Shown piece by piece: positions 1 to 15,854 of a stretch of DNA of 64,000 bases. The stretch's first letter is position 1, and every line of letters begins with the position of its first letter. The position numbers were made by a program, and so were the translations under genes. Source of the DNA: Porites lobata. Its lineage: Eukaryota > Cnidaria > Anthozoa > Scleractinia > Poritidae. A model generated the notes under the pieces. The model made no database searches. It saw only the letters and a list, made by a program, of their open reading frames with translations, and had not been told where the DNA came from. The stretch is taken from NCBI GenBank assembly GCA_942486035.1, contig CALNXK010000024.1, positions 2,029,501 through 2,093,500 on the forward strand, read 5' to 3'.

Positions 1-8
1 CTAAAACA

Positions 9-130
9 ATTTAACTCCTCGACCAATCAGCGCCCTGTGGAATTCTTGATTTTTGTCATCAGTATGGAATTTCTGTTGGTGTTACTTTCATCACAGTTCA
101 GTAACAGGGCAGGAGTTCCATGTTTTCATT
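9..130 (-). repeat. Decayed tandem duplicate of the last visible GALNT2 exon end
   Basis: Bases 77-121 repeat bases 203-248, the 3' part of the GALNT2 exon at 199-318, almost exactly. Flanking intron words (tttaactcct, tggaattctt) also recur at 9-45 and 171-190. In the upstream copy the splice-donor region is replaced by a fragment matching the end of the inverted-repeat element at 3312-3812. The copy has lost its exon start, so it is not a usable exon. Confidence 0.7.
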
Positions 131-198
131 AGGACATTAGGAACATTTTCCAAATAATAAAGAATTTTAACTCCTACAAGTGGAATTCTTGTTTTTAC

Positions 199-361
199 CT
201 GGTTGGTGTTACTTTCATCACAGTTCAGTAACAGGGCAGGAGTTCCATCTTCTTCATTAGCAGTATCCAGACAGTTTGAGTCATGTTTTAACATCTTATT
301 CTTGACAAAACTCCACAGCTGCCCAAAATTAAAAAAAAACAAAACAATAATATTAATAATG

Positions 362-392
<31 letters not shown>

Positions 393-3300
393 TAATAGAT
401 AACTAAATTATTGTACAGTAATAAGACTTAGTAGTGTGCTGTCTACAAGTTAGCAGTAGTTAATAATTAATTTATGTGATATTATATAAATTCAATCCAC
501 GTGGATTAAACAGACATTGAGAGGACCATGAGCACTGTTCATTATTATTACAAAGAAGGTGTGTTTATTACAATAAGTAGCAGCGATGCTTAATAATAAA
601 CAGACCATTACTTTCAACAAGCTAAATGCCTCTAAGATAGCCATCATTGCAGAGAACTGAACAAAAGTACAACAATCAGAATAACTATCATCACACCTGG
701 TTTCCTCCAGCACCATGGCATTCATACAAACCAACAGTCCCACCCACTGTATGGCCAAGGGTATCCATGCAGTCCTTTCCTTGTTTAACCTCTCCGAAAG
801 CTGTGGTGTCATCATCATCTGGAACTCTGAGCCAAAAGAAATTAAAATATATAGTTGGTTAAAGATTTTTTCACAAACAGATACCATATCAGACCTAATG
901 TCATTGAGAGATATAAAAATAATAATAATAAAAACGAAGACATAAATGATCACATCATGTTAACCCTTTAAGCCCCAATATCCACATACAAATTCTCCAA
1001 ACTAATCTTCATACATTTCCTTCATGAATGAGTTGAGAGAATTTGATAAAAGATCAAGGCATTTTCCCTTAGGTGATCATTTTATTAATTCTCATAACCT
1101 AATCTCTTGACAATGTATGGATATTGTTAGGAGAAAATTCATGTTGGTCACTATTGGGACTTAAAGGGTTAAGGCAAATAATTGATTTCAAACAAGTAAC
1201 AAGACATGGCCTCAAATCAACCACATAAGGCACATGACAATACTTTATAATGGTAACAAAGCTGCAGGATTAAAACTGTCAGTGACAGCGAAGAAGACAA
1301 CCTCAAAATATATATTATGTGACATACAAGAGTTAAATACCCACAAGGAGATGGCTTCCTTCATAATAATTTTTATGTACACAGACAGCAAAGAAGTCCA
1401 AACATAATTTGCAGGGCTGTCATTCAGGGTCAGGGGCTGGCGATTTCCTCTAGCTATGATGAAGGTGACCCCCAGCTACTTTCTTAGAAAAAAGAGGAAA
1501 AATAGAACCAAAAGAGATCACTAACTGTTTGATTCCCTGCCTACAGTTCTTGTATAAATGCTGGAAACTTGTTGCGCAAGCCACCTTGGGGACAGAAGAA
1601 AGTGGCCATTGTAAAGAGGTGGCCATTAGCGGAAAATTGACTGGAATTTTTTAGTGACAACCTTGAGCTTGGTAATGTACATTGATCAGGTTTACACTGT
1701 ACTCTTAATCCCTCACTATTGGTGAAGCTGATTTTATTGCAGCGATAAAACTGTTTTAAAGCCATTGCCAACATACCTGAGCTCAGGGTAGACATTCTGG
1801 ACATACCACTTAAATGGCTTACACTTCAACTTTCTGCGAAGTTCAAGTCGACTCGAAATACTGTGGGAAGAAAAAATAAATGACCTCAGTATGACTGTAC
1901 TGTCAACTTTAATGTCAATTCCGAGTTCTCTTAAACATCACCCAACATGTAATTACTGATAACACAAACATACGGCTTGTTCTGGAGGTCAATGTGGTCT
2001 ACAGGCTTCTACATGTATTAGGCTACTGGGATGTTTCATAAGATACCAACACTGTGTTCCCTCATAGAAATGTTCTGCCCTGGACCATCCCCCCCCCCCA
2101 TTTTGTTATTCCAGATATGTTTCCTACTTCTTACGAAAACTACTTTAGCTTTTTCAACAGCTTCTTTTAAAAGTGACATTAGTATATTATTTTGTAACAT
2201 AAATGTACATCAAGAATCAATTCTAGCATAAGATATATAATACAGACCTTTCACATACATTGTACTTCTACATGACACTTGAACATAGAAATTTTCTTAA
2301 ATTGTGCATCACTTTGATTATTACCGATAACCTTGAATACAATATTGATTCTGAATCAAATTTTTCAAACTTACTCCCCATAATCTGCATTCTTTGCATA
2401 AGGCACAGCAGCATAGTAAAACCTTTTATAATCATCCATCCAAACTTCAACAGCCCTCCTGGTGTTTCTGAAACAGGAATCCAAAAAAAAAAAGCCTTTA
2501 GAATCATCAGGCAAGAGTATGATGGATGATGATGATGATGATGACAACAATGACAACAATGACGACCACAAAAATGATGATGATCGTGAAAATGATGATG
2601 ACTACAAATGTTTGTGAGACTTCATCAGTGTTCATCAGTTACCCATGCTACAGTTACCAGGGTCCTACTGTAATGCATTTATTAATAGAATCCACAGGAG
2701 CACACCTGGGTTGACTGTCACCAATAAAAAAGTTGTTTTGGATAAAAGCAACAAAGTATTGTATACTTTTAAAAGTTACACAAAATTATTATACAGGTAC
2801 TGTATATTTACTTTTGGAAGACATTCATACTGCCTCCAGGGAACTTGTAAGGGTGCCTGTTTCTAAACACATGGCCAACTCTTGAACAAGGAATGATTTC
2901 CATGCTACCTCCACACTGCCATACCCTAAAGGAGATTTCTGTTTTTGGAGAGATTTATAAATATTAAAACTGGAAGAAATTTTAGTGTGATGACTTTAAA
3001 CTTATTGTAATAAAAATTAATTACACTAAGACAGAGAGGAGCCAAGTTTGCAAACTTAAGGATTAAAAAAAAAAGCTGATAGGGAGTTGAAGTTGCAAAG
3101 GACCTGTGCACATGTATGAGCACTGTATCATGGGAGAGCCAGACTATCGAGATCCTCCAACCAGCAGTGTTTCCTCTGATAGAAAAGGAGACACCCCTTT
3201 GAGGCTAGGATGTTTGCCGTAATCTACATGATTGTACCTGAAAAATCTTATTCCCATCACTTTTTTGGCTTTTGAGACAACCATTTTCACATTATCCATA

Positions 3301-6300
3301 AACAAAACTAGCCTGCGAAAACAGCCATCGTCCTTGCTCCTCGCCGCTTGGAACGTTTCGCCAGGAGAGACACCTGTGTGTCAGTGACAGAAATTCCATA
3401 CTGATGACATAAAATCTGTCCAGAATCTGGTCAGGAGCTTTGATTGGTTGATGTAGTAGTTATATTGTTTCAGCCAGTTATTGTTTTACAAGATACAGAC
3501 AAAACGCCTCAAAGGTCAAATGTATTAAATGCGACAAATCTCTTACAAAACAGCTGTTTTTCATGGAATGAAACAAAAAAGCATTTTAGTTTTGCTGGAG
3601 CTCATTAGCAGATGAACACAAACTTTACCAAACTTGACCAGGTCGAGAAACATAAAACTAACGAACAAATTTGCATTTGAAGCCCCATGAGTACCGGATT
3701 AATTATGTAAACATTGATTTACATCATCAGTATGGAATTTCTGTTGTTGAGACACAGACATCTCTCTGTCCCAAGCGGCGTGGAGCAAGGAGAAATGGCT
3801 GTTTTTAAAGGCTATAACAAACCTTGTTTACCCACCCCCCACCACTCCCAACAAAATTTTGCATAACCATTGTTTCCAGTTCCCCTGGGTATACACGCAG
3901 TCAGCCCAACACAGAGATATTGAAGACAATGCTTCAAGGCAAATTTTGAGGGGTGTAGTAATACAGTCAAGGTGGAAATGCCAATTGGTAGTCAGGTTAA
4001 ATCTCAGTGCCCATAATTTTTAAGGTACCACAAGTAGGCCAATATTAATAAACAGTTATAGAGGGGTTCTTGAGTATTTTGTTTTTTACCACTTTTAAAA
4101 CTGTTTGGCTGGTAAGATGGGTTTCAAAATCTACAATCATTTATTACTCACAGTTGACCAGGCAGTTGGCCAGGTATTTCTTTAACTTTTCTTCATAGTT
4201 GCTAACAGTTAGTGTTACAGTCAAACCAGGTCAAGCGTTCCCGTCACTAGCAAACTAATGAATTCATTAATGGAAAAATGATTTCGTTTGTTGATTCAAT
4301 AATCCATTCATAAAATGAATAATCCAACAATCAAATTGGACCTCGATTCAATAATTAAATGTTGATTTGGTTTATTAACAAAATCTACCTGTTCTTTATT
4401 CTTCTCTGTTGAGTTCAATCGTATTTGCTTCCCTTTTCCTGCCGTTTACGACTGCGTTTGTAATTGCCTTTAATCAAAACAACAGCTAGAAGAGACAGAC
4501 CGCAAACGCAAAGAAACGGACAAAGGCCGGGGATCGAAATCCACCAATCACCGCACATACACTGACCTTAGTTTCACTATCGTGTTTCCTAAGAGGTCAG
4601 GTCCGTTGCAGTGAATACTGGAAACAAAATGACGTACATGTAACAGTTTGTTTGGGTTTGAAATTCAGAACTCGCCCGAACTCGCCTCTAAGAAAAAAAG
4701 GAGAAAAAAAAGTGTAGTTTTTCTAAAACCAGTAATCGAATCAACATTCGAATATGGAATTGAGGCTAAATGTGAATATTGGATTGTTCATTTTATGAAT
4801 GGATTATTGAATCAATAAACGAAATCATTTTTCCGTTAATGAATATATTAGTTCGTTAGCGACGGGAACGCTTCACCTGGTTTGACTGTAATAAAAAGAA
4901 AGAATTTCAGCTGACCTAGATTTTCTCCACCCCATATGTCCATATCCATATCATACTTTCCAATTCTCTCAAACCATTTCTTGTCAATAGAGAACAGTCC
5001 TCCAGCAATAACAGGGGTCCTAAAATTAATAAAATTTCACTTTAGTTAATTCAGTAAAGAACGGCAGAGAAACAACAATAATAAATATTGTTGTTATAGT
5101 ATTATAGTATTATTAAATTATTTGTTGTCTTTCACTTGTATGCAATGTGAATTTACTGTTGTGAGTATGCCAATTCATGATCTCATAACAAACTATAATT
5201 ATTGGAAGAGCCTAATACAGTGTGCAAAGAAAGTACATCTAGTGTCCGATAGCCTGAGGCTAGTGGCTTCATCAGACTACTGAACTCTTATCTTAACTTG
5301 CCACATTAGTGAAGGTTGTTTAGGTGGGAATTCAATGCTCATCAAGAAAATGTTTGGAGAGTTGAAATGACTTTTGGGCAAGTACATGATGCCACATAAT
5401 GTAATATCACCTGACTTTCTTTGCACCATGGCCTTCTAAAGAGGACAAGAAGAAAAAACGAACACAAAAAAGAAGACTATTACTTGATAGGATCCATGGG
5501 ACGGCCTGCACGTTCTGCGAGGACATTTGCTGGCAAGTAATCCCACTTGAAATTCAAATTCCATCCAAATCCTGTGAAATGAAATTTTCACTCGTAAACT
5601 TTGGACACACTAGAAGTGCGTTTTAGCTGATGAATTGAGGGTAAGCCCGAGAGCATGCGCATTTCTCCAAGTCTAAAACATTACCCGAAAAATTTAAAAC
5701 AAAGGCCCTTTATATTATGCACAAGTAAGTGCACATACATGTACATGTACATGTACAGGCTTCATAATGGTCTGACTTGCAAAAAAAAACAAACAAACAA
5801 AGCAAAAAAACAAATACTGTACTGTCACTGTTAACACAGCAAAGTAAAACAAATTGAATGGAAGAGAGTAATCACCTCCTCTTAAATCTGATGAAGAGCC
5901 CATGTATTCAAAATTATCCATATTAATGACATCAATGATAGGACTGACAATCATATTACGCTTCTATAAAGGAATGACATTAAAAAGATTAGATGTCTAA
6001 ATCAAAATGACATACATTGAGCCACCCAACAGTAAATATTTGAACAAAGCTGACCTACTTGCCTGCCCCAGTCAAACAATAAAATTTTTCTCTTGATTTT
6101 TTTTAAACCTTCTGAAGATTAATATTTGATCCAATATCCTATTCCTCAGGGTTAATCTAAAAAACCCAGGTTCCCACTATATTAATTTTATATATTAATA
6201 ACAAACACCTCACAAAGTCCCAGAACTTCTGCTATCAGAAGCCAGCCCCTAGATGGAGACAGCTCCCATGGCTGGCAAATCCTGGTAACCCAGTCATGAC

Positions 6301-9300
6301 CCCCAATGTGGATCAAACTAAAAGTAACATAGCTGTAGAGGATAGCCACCGACCCATTCCCCACTTCCTTCCAAACAGACACAAACAGAAAAAAAAAATA
6401 CTGAAGCTGAATGCTACAGCTATACATGTAAATGAAGAGCTAAACATTACAACACACCTTCTACCAAGAGCATGCGGAATACTCCTTACACACAACCAAG
6501 TACCATTGCCTACAAAGGAAACTAGGGTACTGCTTCCTCTAGTTTAAACCCTGTTAAAATGCATTATAGCTGTAATTTATTGCACCATAAATTTGTTAGG
6601 CTTAATTCTGAATTTCAGTGTAGGATAAAAAGAAAACTGTCGGATGATAACACAATGCAAAAATTAATGACTCCTGATATGATCCAAGACCCATACTGTT
6701 ACTAAATGTACTATTGGATGAACACACTTTTAAATACCTCTTTAATCCTCTGCAGAAGTGGTTCCAGCCAGTTTTTATTACATTCACAATGACTATCTAA
6801 AAACGTCAACACATCTCCTTTGGCTTCATCTGCTCCTCGAACACGAGACCGCATCAGTCCTACATGAACAACAGCAATCACAGAGTTGAACACTTGTTTA
6901 TGTTCAATACCATAAGTGTTTCTGTTCTGTGATATAAATGTGAATAATGCTGTTTCCTTGTTTATGCCTGGAGAGGCAGCATACCAATATTGTTTGCCAT
7001 TAATTTTTGTTTCTCAGCACTAAAAACAGTATTATAAAATGTTTTTCTTGGACATGAAGTGGTGTGCACTTAATGGAGATACACTGTACAGTGTATCATT
7101 CTGTTCTACAGTGTAGTGAGGTTTCCCCGATGAATGATGCTCTATTATACATATTACCTTTGGTAAAATAATATAAAGTCACCAGAAAAAAAATGCCTTT
7201 TTCCATGAAGAATATTCAACAATCCCAGAAGAAACAATAGATACATGTACTATAGCTACATTGTACATGTACATGTAGCTAGCAGCAATTTACAAGAAAG
7301 CTTTCCTCACCTTCTCTTTTGTCATTTCTAAGCACTCTCACTTTAGGAAGTTTTTCTAATAGCTTGCCATCATCAGCTACAAAACAAATAAAAGATTAAA
7401 ATATAACAAAAAAGCCATTAATACTTCATTTTACTTTCATTTCATTTAATTCAGTCCTCTCCCTTGAGCAACACAAGAGAGTAAAAATGAAAGTTTAATA
7501 TCATAGGCTATTCTGTTCATTAACCAATATAATTTTCAGCATCAAAGATTGATTATAAACTATTTTAAATCATTCTTTTGTTCCATGGACAAGCACTTTG
7601 TCATTACACTGTACTTACAAAAAGTTCATACTTACGATTGTCACTATAGTCATCCACCAGGATAATTTCTTTCAACAAATTTGGGGGACTTCTATTTAGT
7701 GAACTAAAATGAAAGCAAGAACAAAATTAATACCAGCGAATGAATGACTTCAAAAGGATAACAAGGGCAAAAATTAAGGGTTGGCTTTAATAATAATTGC
7801 CTGCAAAACCTGTAACTTACATAACACTGCAACTGTAAGCTTTAAAAACAGTATTGTTGTAGTATCTAAAAATTTTAATGATGTGTTAAACAACTCATAA
7901 ACCACTGTACTGTCCTACCCTAGCCACATTATTATTTTCATCATGAAGGGAAGGAAATTAAGAATGCATGCCCTAAAACAATATTCTCTTAAGTGACAGT
8001 ACCTTATGACTGTTCGTAGTAATGCCGCCCTCCCTTCATTGTGAAAGCATATTATAATACTGGTGGTTGGCAAATTATCTGTCTTCCATGTTTGCTGCTG
8101 GCATCTGCTCATGAGAACAAAATTACAAAAAAAATATTTCTAATAAATAACTCTATTGCACATTACTATGTGTAAATAAAGTAATTAGAGCTGTATACAA
8201 CCAAGCTTTAACTGATTCAGAAAATGGACCTTAAAACAGCAGTGTCATGAAATTTATCAATATTTAGGCGGTGGGAACCACCACTAAACTGAGTGAAAAA
8301 TAGGGGCGTAACGATTCACATTATTCCTTGCGGTTCAATTAGATTTTGATTAGAGCATGTTGCACATAGTTTGCCTTATTTGGAAATTCTCAAGGGGTGG
8401 TTGAAGGACAGCATTTTTACCAGGCAACACAAAATGGTGCACGAAATGCTATCATCTTTGCTCATCAATCATAAACGCACAATTTAAAGCGTTCTGGATT
8501 CCGATTTTACAATAAAATAATAACTCACTAAGGGCACCCTGGAAAAGGTGTGCAAAAATTGAACCAAAATCGAAACATGGAAGCAAAGAATCATGAATCG
8601 AACCAAACGGTCATAATCGCGATTAATTACACCACTAGTGAAAAATAAAAATAACGACTGAAAACATGGAAAAAATTATTACTGCTAGTGCTCTCTGTTT
8701 TTTTTTATTTGTGTGATATCTTCCTCCTTACTCTACAGTCCAAGCATTATCTTTTTCTTTTAATGGATAAGGACACTGATAATTGATGGCTCTATATAGG
8801 ACATACCTATTGACCTAAAAATAATGATAATAATAATAACACATTTTACTTTTAAAGCACATTTCCATTACTGTCAAATGGCACTTGACAACAACAATTA
8901 ATTTTTTTTAAAAATAATGATAATAATAAATGCACTGTTACCTGTTTAAAAATCTTAAAATTAAGCTATGCATTAAAATTAACAATATTGTTAAAATGAA
9001 TAAAAATATCAATAAAATCAAATAAAAATCAAATACAAATAAAATGTAGGAAATACATGAAATTATGTTCCTAGGAGGATCATAAATAAATTAAAAGTCT
9101 TCTTAAAAAAATATGACATTGCCTACAGTAACACTGTACATGAAGCACATAATTATTTTTAACTTCATTAACTAATTTTTGCTTTATAAAGTTGTATGCT
9201 TTCCTCTTTGCATCCACAAAAGATTTACGTGTATAGCTGTGTCTTTTATTTTTCTCAGCCTGCTTAATAGCGTCACACTTAACAACAACTGTGCAGTAGA

Positions 9301-11302
9301 AAAATGCTTCTTACACACCATCTAAATTGTGAAGAACTGATTTATGATAGAAACTCCAACATCAGTTTTAAGAGCTGTGAAGACTGAGAATTTTTAACGC
9401 CATAAGACATGCTGCAAAATATTTTCAACTTACTCAGAAGCTCTAACGTCTGGAACATCCCTGTTAAAAGCAGCTTTATCACTAGCTTCTTGATTATAAG
9501 CATTGCTTGCATAAGCATCACCACCTTTCTTTACCCTGGTAACAGCAATGTAGCTTTCCACGTCAAAATCTTCTATTCTTCTGAGGTCCATTTCATCTGA
9601 ATTCTGAGCAAGTTTAGAGGATTGTCGCTGAAAAATTTATACAAAAAATAAAAATAACAAACATACAATGCGTGTGTCTATTTATCCAGTTTATCTAAAG
9701 ATGACAAGACCTAGCTCTTTCATAGCTGTCGTGGCACCTAGCATATTCATTAAGTATTTCCATTCATAATAGAGAACTTAAGCAACAACGATGGGGACAG
9801 CTACAAAAACGTCACTTAAAAAGTGAATTGGCACTGCCTCAAACTTTATCTCACTAATTATTATTCCACCTCATTTATTTCGTCAAATGTTGGCAATTTT
9901 TTTTCGAACTGAATTCTAAAGGATTGTATCAAAGTTCAAGAAAAGAAAAAGAAAATCATTGTCTTGTGCTCCCGTTGTACAATGACAGCTAAGAAATGTA
10001 CAAAAAAGCGTGATGCACATGCAAAATTGTTGTTTTGCTAATATCACCCTACTGCTTTTTTGGCATTCTCTATGCTGTCACCGTTGTCATTGCTTAAGCT
10101 CCCTAATATAGTGATGGTTAGCTCAAAAGCTAAGCTCCTCTGACCACCGTCACTTCCATCAAAGACATTAAGATGGAATCCATCAGGAAATTGAGTAATT
10201 TCAGTTTTCAGTGGACAAAAACCTTGTACCAGAATAATTTAAAGAATACATGTATTGCACTCTTTTTGCATTTTTCAAGAGCTAAAGATATAATTAGTCA
10301 TCTGTAATAACACCAAAGAAAATTTCTCATGGAAGCCCGAGAAAATGAATGTCAAATTTCACAAAATGGCATCTTACACATGAAATTTTCTAGAATTTTA
10401 CTTGTGTTTTCACTATTCATTTTCTCAGACTGCTGTGAAAAATCTTCTTTGGTGTTATTACAGATGACTAATTACATTTTTAGCCCTAGAAAAATGTAAA
10501 AAAGAATGCACTTTTTTCTTAAATTATTCTGGTACAAGGTTTTTGTCCACTGACAATTTCCTGGTGGACTCTGTCTTAATTCAATTCTTTTCTTCTTCTT
10601 CGTTTTTTGTTGTTTTATTCCTTCATTACTATATTATACAATGTGAATAAAACCGAAAAACTGAAAACCAAGACACAAAGGAATAATTAGTTAATAATTA
10701 AAGCTAAAAGGTTAAGCTTATCTGCATGTACGGATACAATCCATGGATACAATCGAAAGGTTAAATCTGTGATATTGTTCAGATTCACAGATTAAAAGCT
10801 TGTATTTTTATATATCTCCTTTTTTAGTTTCAGAAATTGTTACAATAACAAACAAACAAAAAAAGCTTAACCTCAGAGATACCAAGTTCAAGAAGCTAAG
10901 CTAAAACGTTACGTGAAACATGCATGATTTTGCCAAACTCAACTATTAATCTAGCTTAAGCTGGTCACTATATACTGCTATATACTGTACTGGTACCAGA
11001 CACTGGAAATTTAATTCTAATGCACCGGGAAATTCTTCCAATGTTAGTGACAAAGAAGGGGTAAACACTGTTTACACACTTACTTTGTTATTATAAGTGT
11101 CTTCATTCATGTTGGTCCCTTGTTCGTTAATGTCTTGTTCAAGTGACTCCAATTCACCGGTGTCACCAAAGTTTACGAAGTCCTCAGTTCGTCGTGAATC
11201 GTCCTTTGTTCCGGTCAAAGGAGCCAAAAAATATACCATTCCCCCAAGCCATATTGTTACCAAGATTACTAAAATGGTTTTCCGACGCCTCAGCAGTCTC
11301 AT
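199..11302 (-). CDS. GALNT2: Polypeptide N-acetylgalactosaminyltransferase, GALNT2-like (3' end outside window)
   Basis: Golgi type II membrane enzyme of family GT27, which starts mucin-type O-glycosylation by moving GalNAc from UDP-GalNAc to Ser/Thr. Exons read on the minus strand: 11302-11084, 9627-9434, 8104-8003, 7703-7637, 7376-7311, 6859-6738, 5963-5876, 5571-5484, 5019-4916, 2938-2812, 2467-2375, 1860-1777, 826-697, 318-199; all have GT/AG borders and matching phases, apart from a possible one-base count error in the fourth. Visible in order: a transmembrane anchor (about residues 9-29), [33 protein letters not shown], the metal-binding [56 protein letters not shown], then a ricin-B lectin domain with CMDT and GGNQ repeats. 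From memory these blocks fit vertebrate GALNT2 better than GALNT1 or GALNT11. About 535 codons are present; family length is about 570, so the last lectin repeat lies upstream of base 1. Confidence 0.9.
353..405. repeat. AAT-type microsatellite
   Basis: Imperfect run of aat/gat triplets in the GALNT2 intron, just upstream of the acceptor for exon 318-199. Confidence 0.8.
3312..3812. mobile_element. Long terminal-inverted-repeat MITE in GALNT2 intron
   Basis: The left arm (3312-3410) and the right arm (3720-3812) are inverted copies about 95 bases long; both carry the words ccttgctcc, cgccgcttgg and cagaaattccatactgatga in mirrored order. No coding capacity lies between them. A piece of the same family end sits at 50-78. 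Confidence 0.85.
4218..4888. mobile_element. Tc1/mariner-style MITE with about 110-bp TIRs
   Basis: The ends read CAGTCAAACCAGGT inward from both sides and are flanked by TA at 4216-4217 and 4889-4890, as expected for TA-targeting elements. The arms (about 4218-4330 and 4780-4888) are nearly identical in inverted orientation and share aatgatttcgttt and attcaataatccattcata. There is no transposase ORF. The right end lies only about 27 bases downstream of the splice donor of the GALNT2 exon 5019-4916. Confidence 0.88.
8301..8637. mobile_element. hAT-type MITE with perfect 8-bp target duplication
   Basis: The terminal words TAGGGGCGTAA and TTACACCACTA are near-inverted, with further mirrored cgatt sequence inside. 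The flanks 8293-8300 and 8638-8645 are both gtgaaaaa. An 8-bp duplication with a TAGGGG end is the signature of hAT non-autonomous elements. It sits in a GALNT2 intron. Confidence 0.85.
10168..10580. mobile_element. Foldback element in first GALNT2 intron
   Basis: The two halves mirror each other over almost the full length: attaagatggaatccatcagg near 10168 pairs with the region ending 10580, and the words caaaaaccttgtaccagaat and tgtaataacaccaaag recur inverted. No ORF. Confidence 0.85.
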
Positions 11303-11608
11303 GTCTCCTACTAAACTAAAAAACTAACATAAAATCATTTTCAGCCACACTTAACCCTTGCCGACGTGGAAGCCATTGCATGAAGGGATGCCTTGGTAGC
11401 CAGGCAAACGGCGAAAATAAAACATAGGAGGGAGGAGAGGGTATTGGTAACTTCGGCTCTGAAATTCCCACCAAAATCAGACCCCATCAAGCAACAGCGA
11501 CAATAGGACTACTATGATCTCTTTACCCCATACAGCAACATAACAAATCGATACGAATCGAGGTAAATTTTGTTACACACTTAAGAATAAAGATAAGAGA
11601 AAAAAGTT

Positions 11609-12043
11609 TAACCACAGGCGGACCATCCGAACTGTTCGAGGGATCTTGATGTCACGGGCGACCGTGTGATCCCATACATTTACTGTATTTCGCCCGCAGT
11701 CGGCCTTGCCGATTCAAGTGATCGGTAGAAATGCTTCATAAAACACAGAATTTTGCACCCGTTTGATCCCAAAATCTCTTGTAGTCGGGGGTGTCAGTTT
11801 CAAGCGACTGAAAACGCCACAAAAACGCAGAACACGACAATAAAAACATACGGTAAGTTATCTTTATTCATTTTTCTTAGATTATATCGGCATTTGGGAT
11901 CAAAAGGTGCAAAATTCTGTGTTTTATGAAGCATTTCTAGGGAGTGCGGGTGTTACGAAATACAGTTAATGTATGGGATCACATGTCGCGCGTGACATCA
12001 CAATCCCTTGAACAGTACATCGGATGGTCCGCCTATGGCTTAA
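11609..12043. mobile_element. Foldback MITE upstream of GALNT2
   Basis: About 170-base inverted arms: ccataggcggaccatccgat-type ends, then gatcccatacatt and cagaattttgcacc, recur mirrored at 11609-11790 and 11890-12043. It begins about 300 bases upstream of the GALNT2 start codon, so it may lie in or near the promoter. Confidence 0.85.
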
Positions 12044-12116
12044 TTAACACGACGTTTGGATGTCTGGGGGGCATCCCACGTATGGTGCCTAGTGCACTTT
12101 TGGATGCTTCCCTCCA

Positions 12117-14374
<2,258 letters not shown>

Positions 14375-15447
14375 ACAACTTTATCTGGACAATTAGTATA
14401 GATTACAATAGAGCTTTTAGTTAACCATTTTATAATTAACCATTGCAAACAAAAAATAAATAAACAAAATAAAAGAGCAAATAATACCAGGTTTCAAATT
14501 TTTTCATAGCTAATCTACGGTCAACTAATTAACGTTGCACTTTCTTCTCTTTTCACGGATATGTTTCTTAAATGGACTTCATGGTCTTCGCAATCTTGCC
14601 GGCTGTCGGATTCTCCTAAATGAAAAGTGCCTGCTACTTACAAATAAATTAAAGTCAAGCCTATCATCACGAAGATGTATTATTAAAGAAGAAATATTTT
14701 AATAACATCTAATAATGTTTCCAAAGTATAAAAGCTGAATAAACACTTTGTAGAATTATGCTTGAGTAACAGTCATTTGCGTAGGAGGAAGTTTCCTTCT
14801 TACTAAAATCACTGGTACCAAGCAAAAATAGCCTTTTTATTTTGTTTCGAAGTTACCTTTTTCTAAGAATAGGCGCGTTTCAATACTTTTAATGCAGATG
14901 GGTGAAATACGATGGACTCTTGCTAACCTTCGTGGCACTTTCGACTACTATATTCTTGGCTTCTTTGGCTTCCGTCAAATGTTCCTGTTCACTTTTTGCA
15001 TCTGACTACGATCGCATGCTATCAGAAATGCTTTTTTTTGTTTGCCAATTGGCGTAAACTGTACTGAACAATCTTGCCATCCTTCGGCGGTACTTTCGGT
15101 GTCTTGCCTACTACAATCGTCGACTACCTCGGCTTGCGTTTATCTCCGTTTTCACTTATCAGTACTAAGAGTGCTCAATTTATCGTAATCTCTTACTGGA
15201 TGAGTATGCCGGGGCGTACCCTGTACATGTAATGAACACTATCTCCATCCTTTGTGTGTGGGTAACTTACGACCACTATCGACTACTTAATTCGGATCAG
15301 TGCATTTATCTTCGTGATGTTGTCGCTAACTTACTACCACTACCGACTAATTAATTTGATACTAGTGTATCATTAAAATTAATAAATAAAAATAAAATTA
15401 ATTTACGCAACCACCAGTTGTTGAGAAAAAAGCAAAAAAGGTAGGTT
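14375..15447. other. Intergenic, no recognised feature
   Basis: No convincing ORF. Part of it (14930-15370) has loosely recurring cgactac and cttggct words that could be a decayed tandem repeat, but I cannot define a unit. Confidence 0.5.
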
Positions 15448-15765
15448 ACGCCGACAGATTTTACTCTGTGGAATAACGGCCGCCGATCGCGAGCTACACA
15501 ACTCGGTAGATTTACTCTGTGGCACTACGGCCGCCTAGCTACAAAACTCAGTAGATTTAATTTGTGGCACAACAGACGCTGAGCTTCACAACCCTCCAGT
15601 AAATTTACTTTGTGCCTACACAACTCGGTAGATTTACTCTGTGGCACTACGGCCGCCTAGCTACACAACTCAGTAGATTTTTTATTTTGTGGCACAACAG
15701 ACGCTGAGCTTCACAACTCGCCGGTAAATTTACTTTGTGGCACAACGGACGCCGAGCTAAACAAT
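15448..15765. repeat. Minisatellite, about 45-52 bp units
   Basis: About seven diverged copies of a unit containing gtagatttactctgtggca followed by acaacggacgc or actacggccgc, then agctacacaactc. Two unit types alternate, giving a higher-order period of roughly 115-130 bases. Confidence 0.8.
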
Positions 15766-15854
15766 CCGCTTTGATGCATGCACCAGGAGTAGCACGCATT
15801 TTCCAAAGAAAAATATGAAGGCTTAATCCAAAGTAAAATTTTACTCAGGGTGTA

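Noticed and set aside
492..953. 153-codon minus-strand ORF as its own gene
   Set aside because: Most of it is GALNT2 lectin exon 826-697 read in a wrong frame plus intron sequence.
8715..8812. Possible extra GALNT2 exon with an open frame (words such as [12 protein letters not shown])
   Set aside because: The exons at 9627-9434 and 8104-8003 join directly in phase and give the continuous family sequence; this segment has no matching phase or homology.
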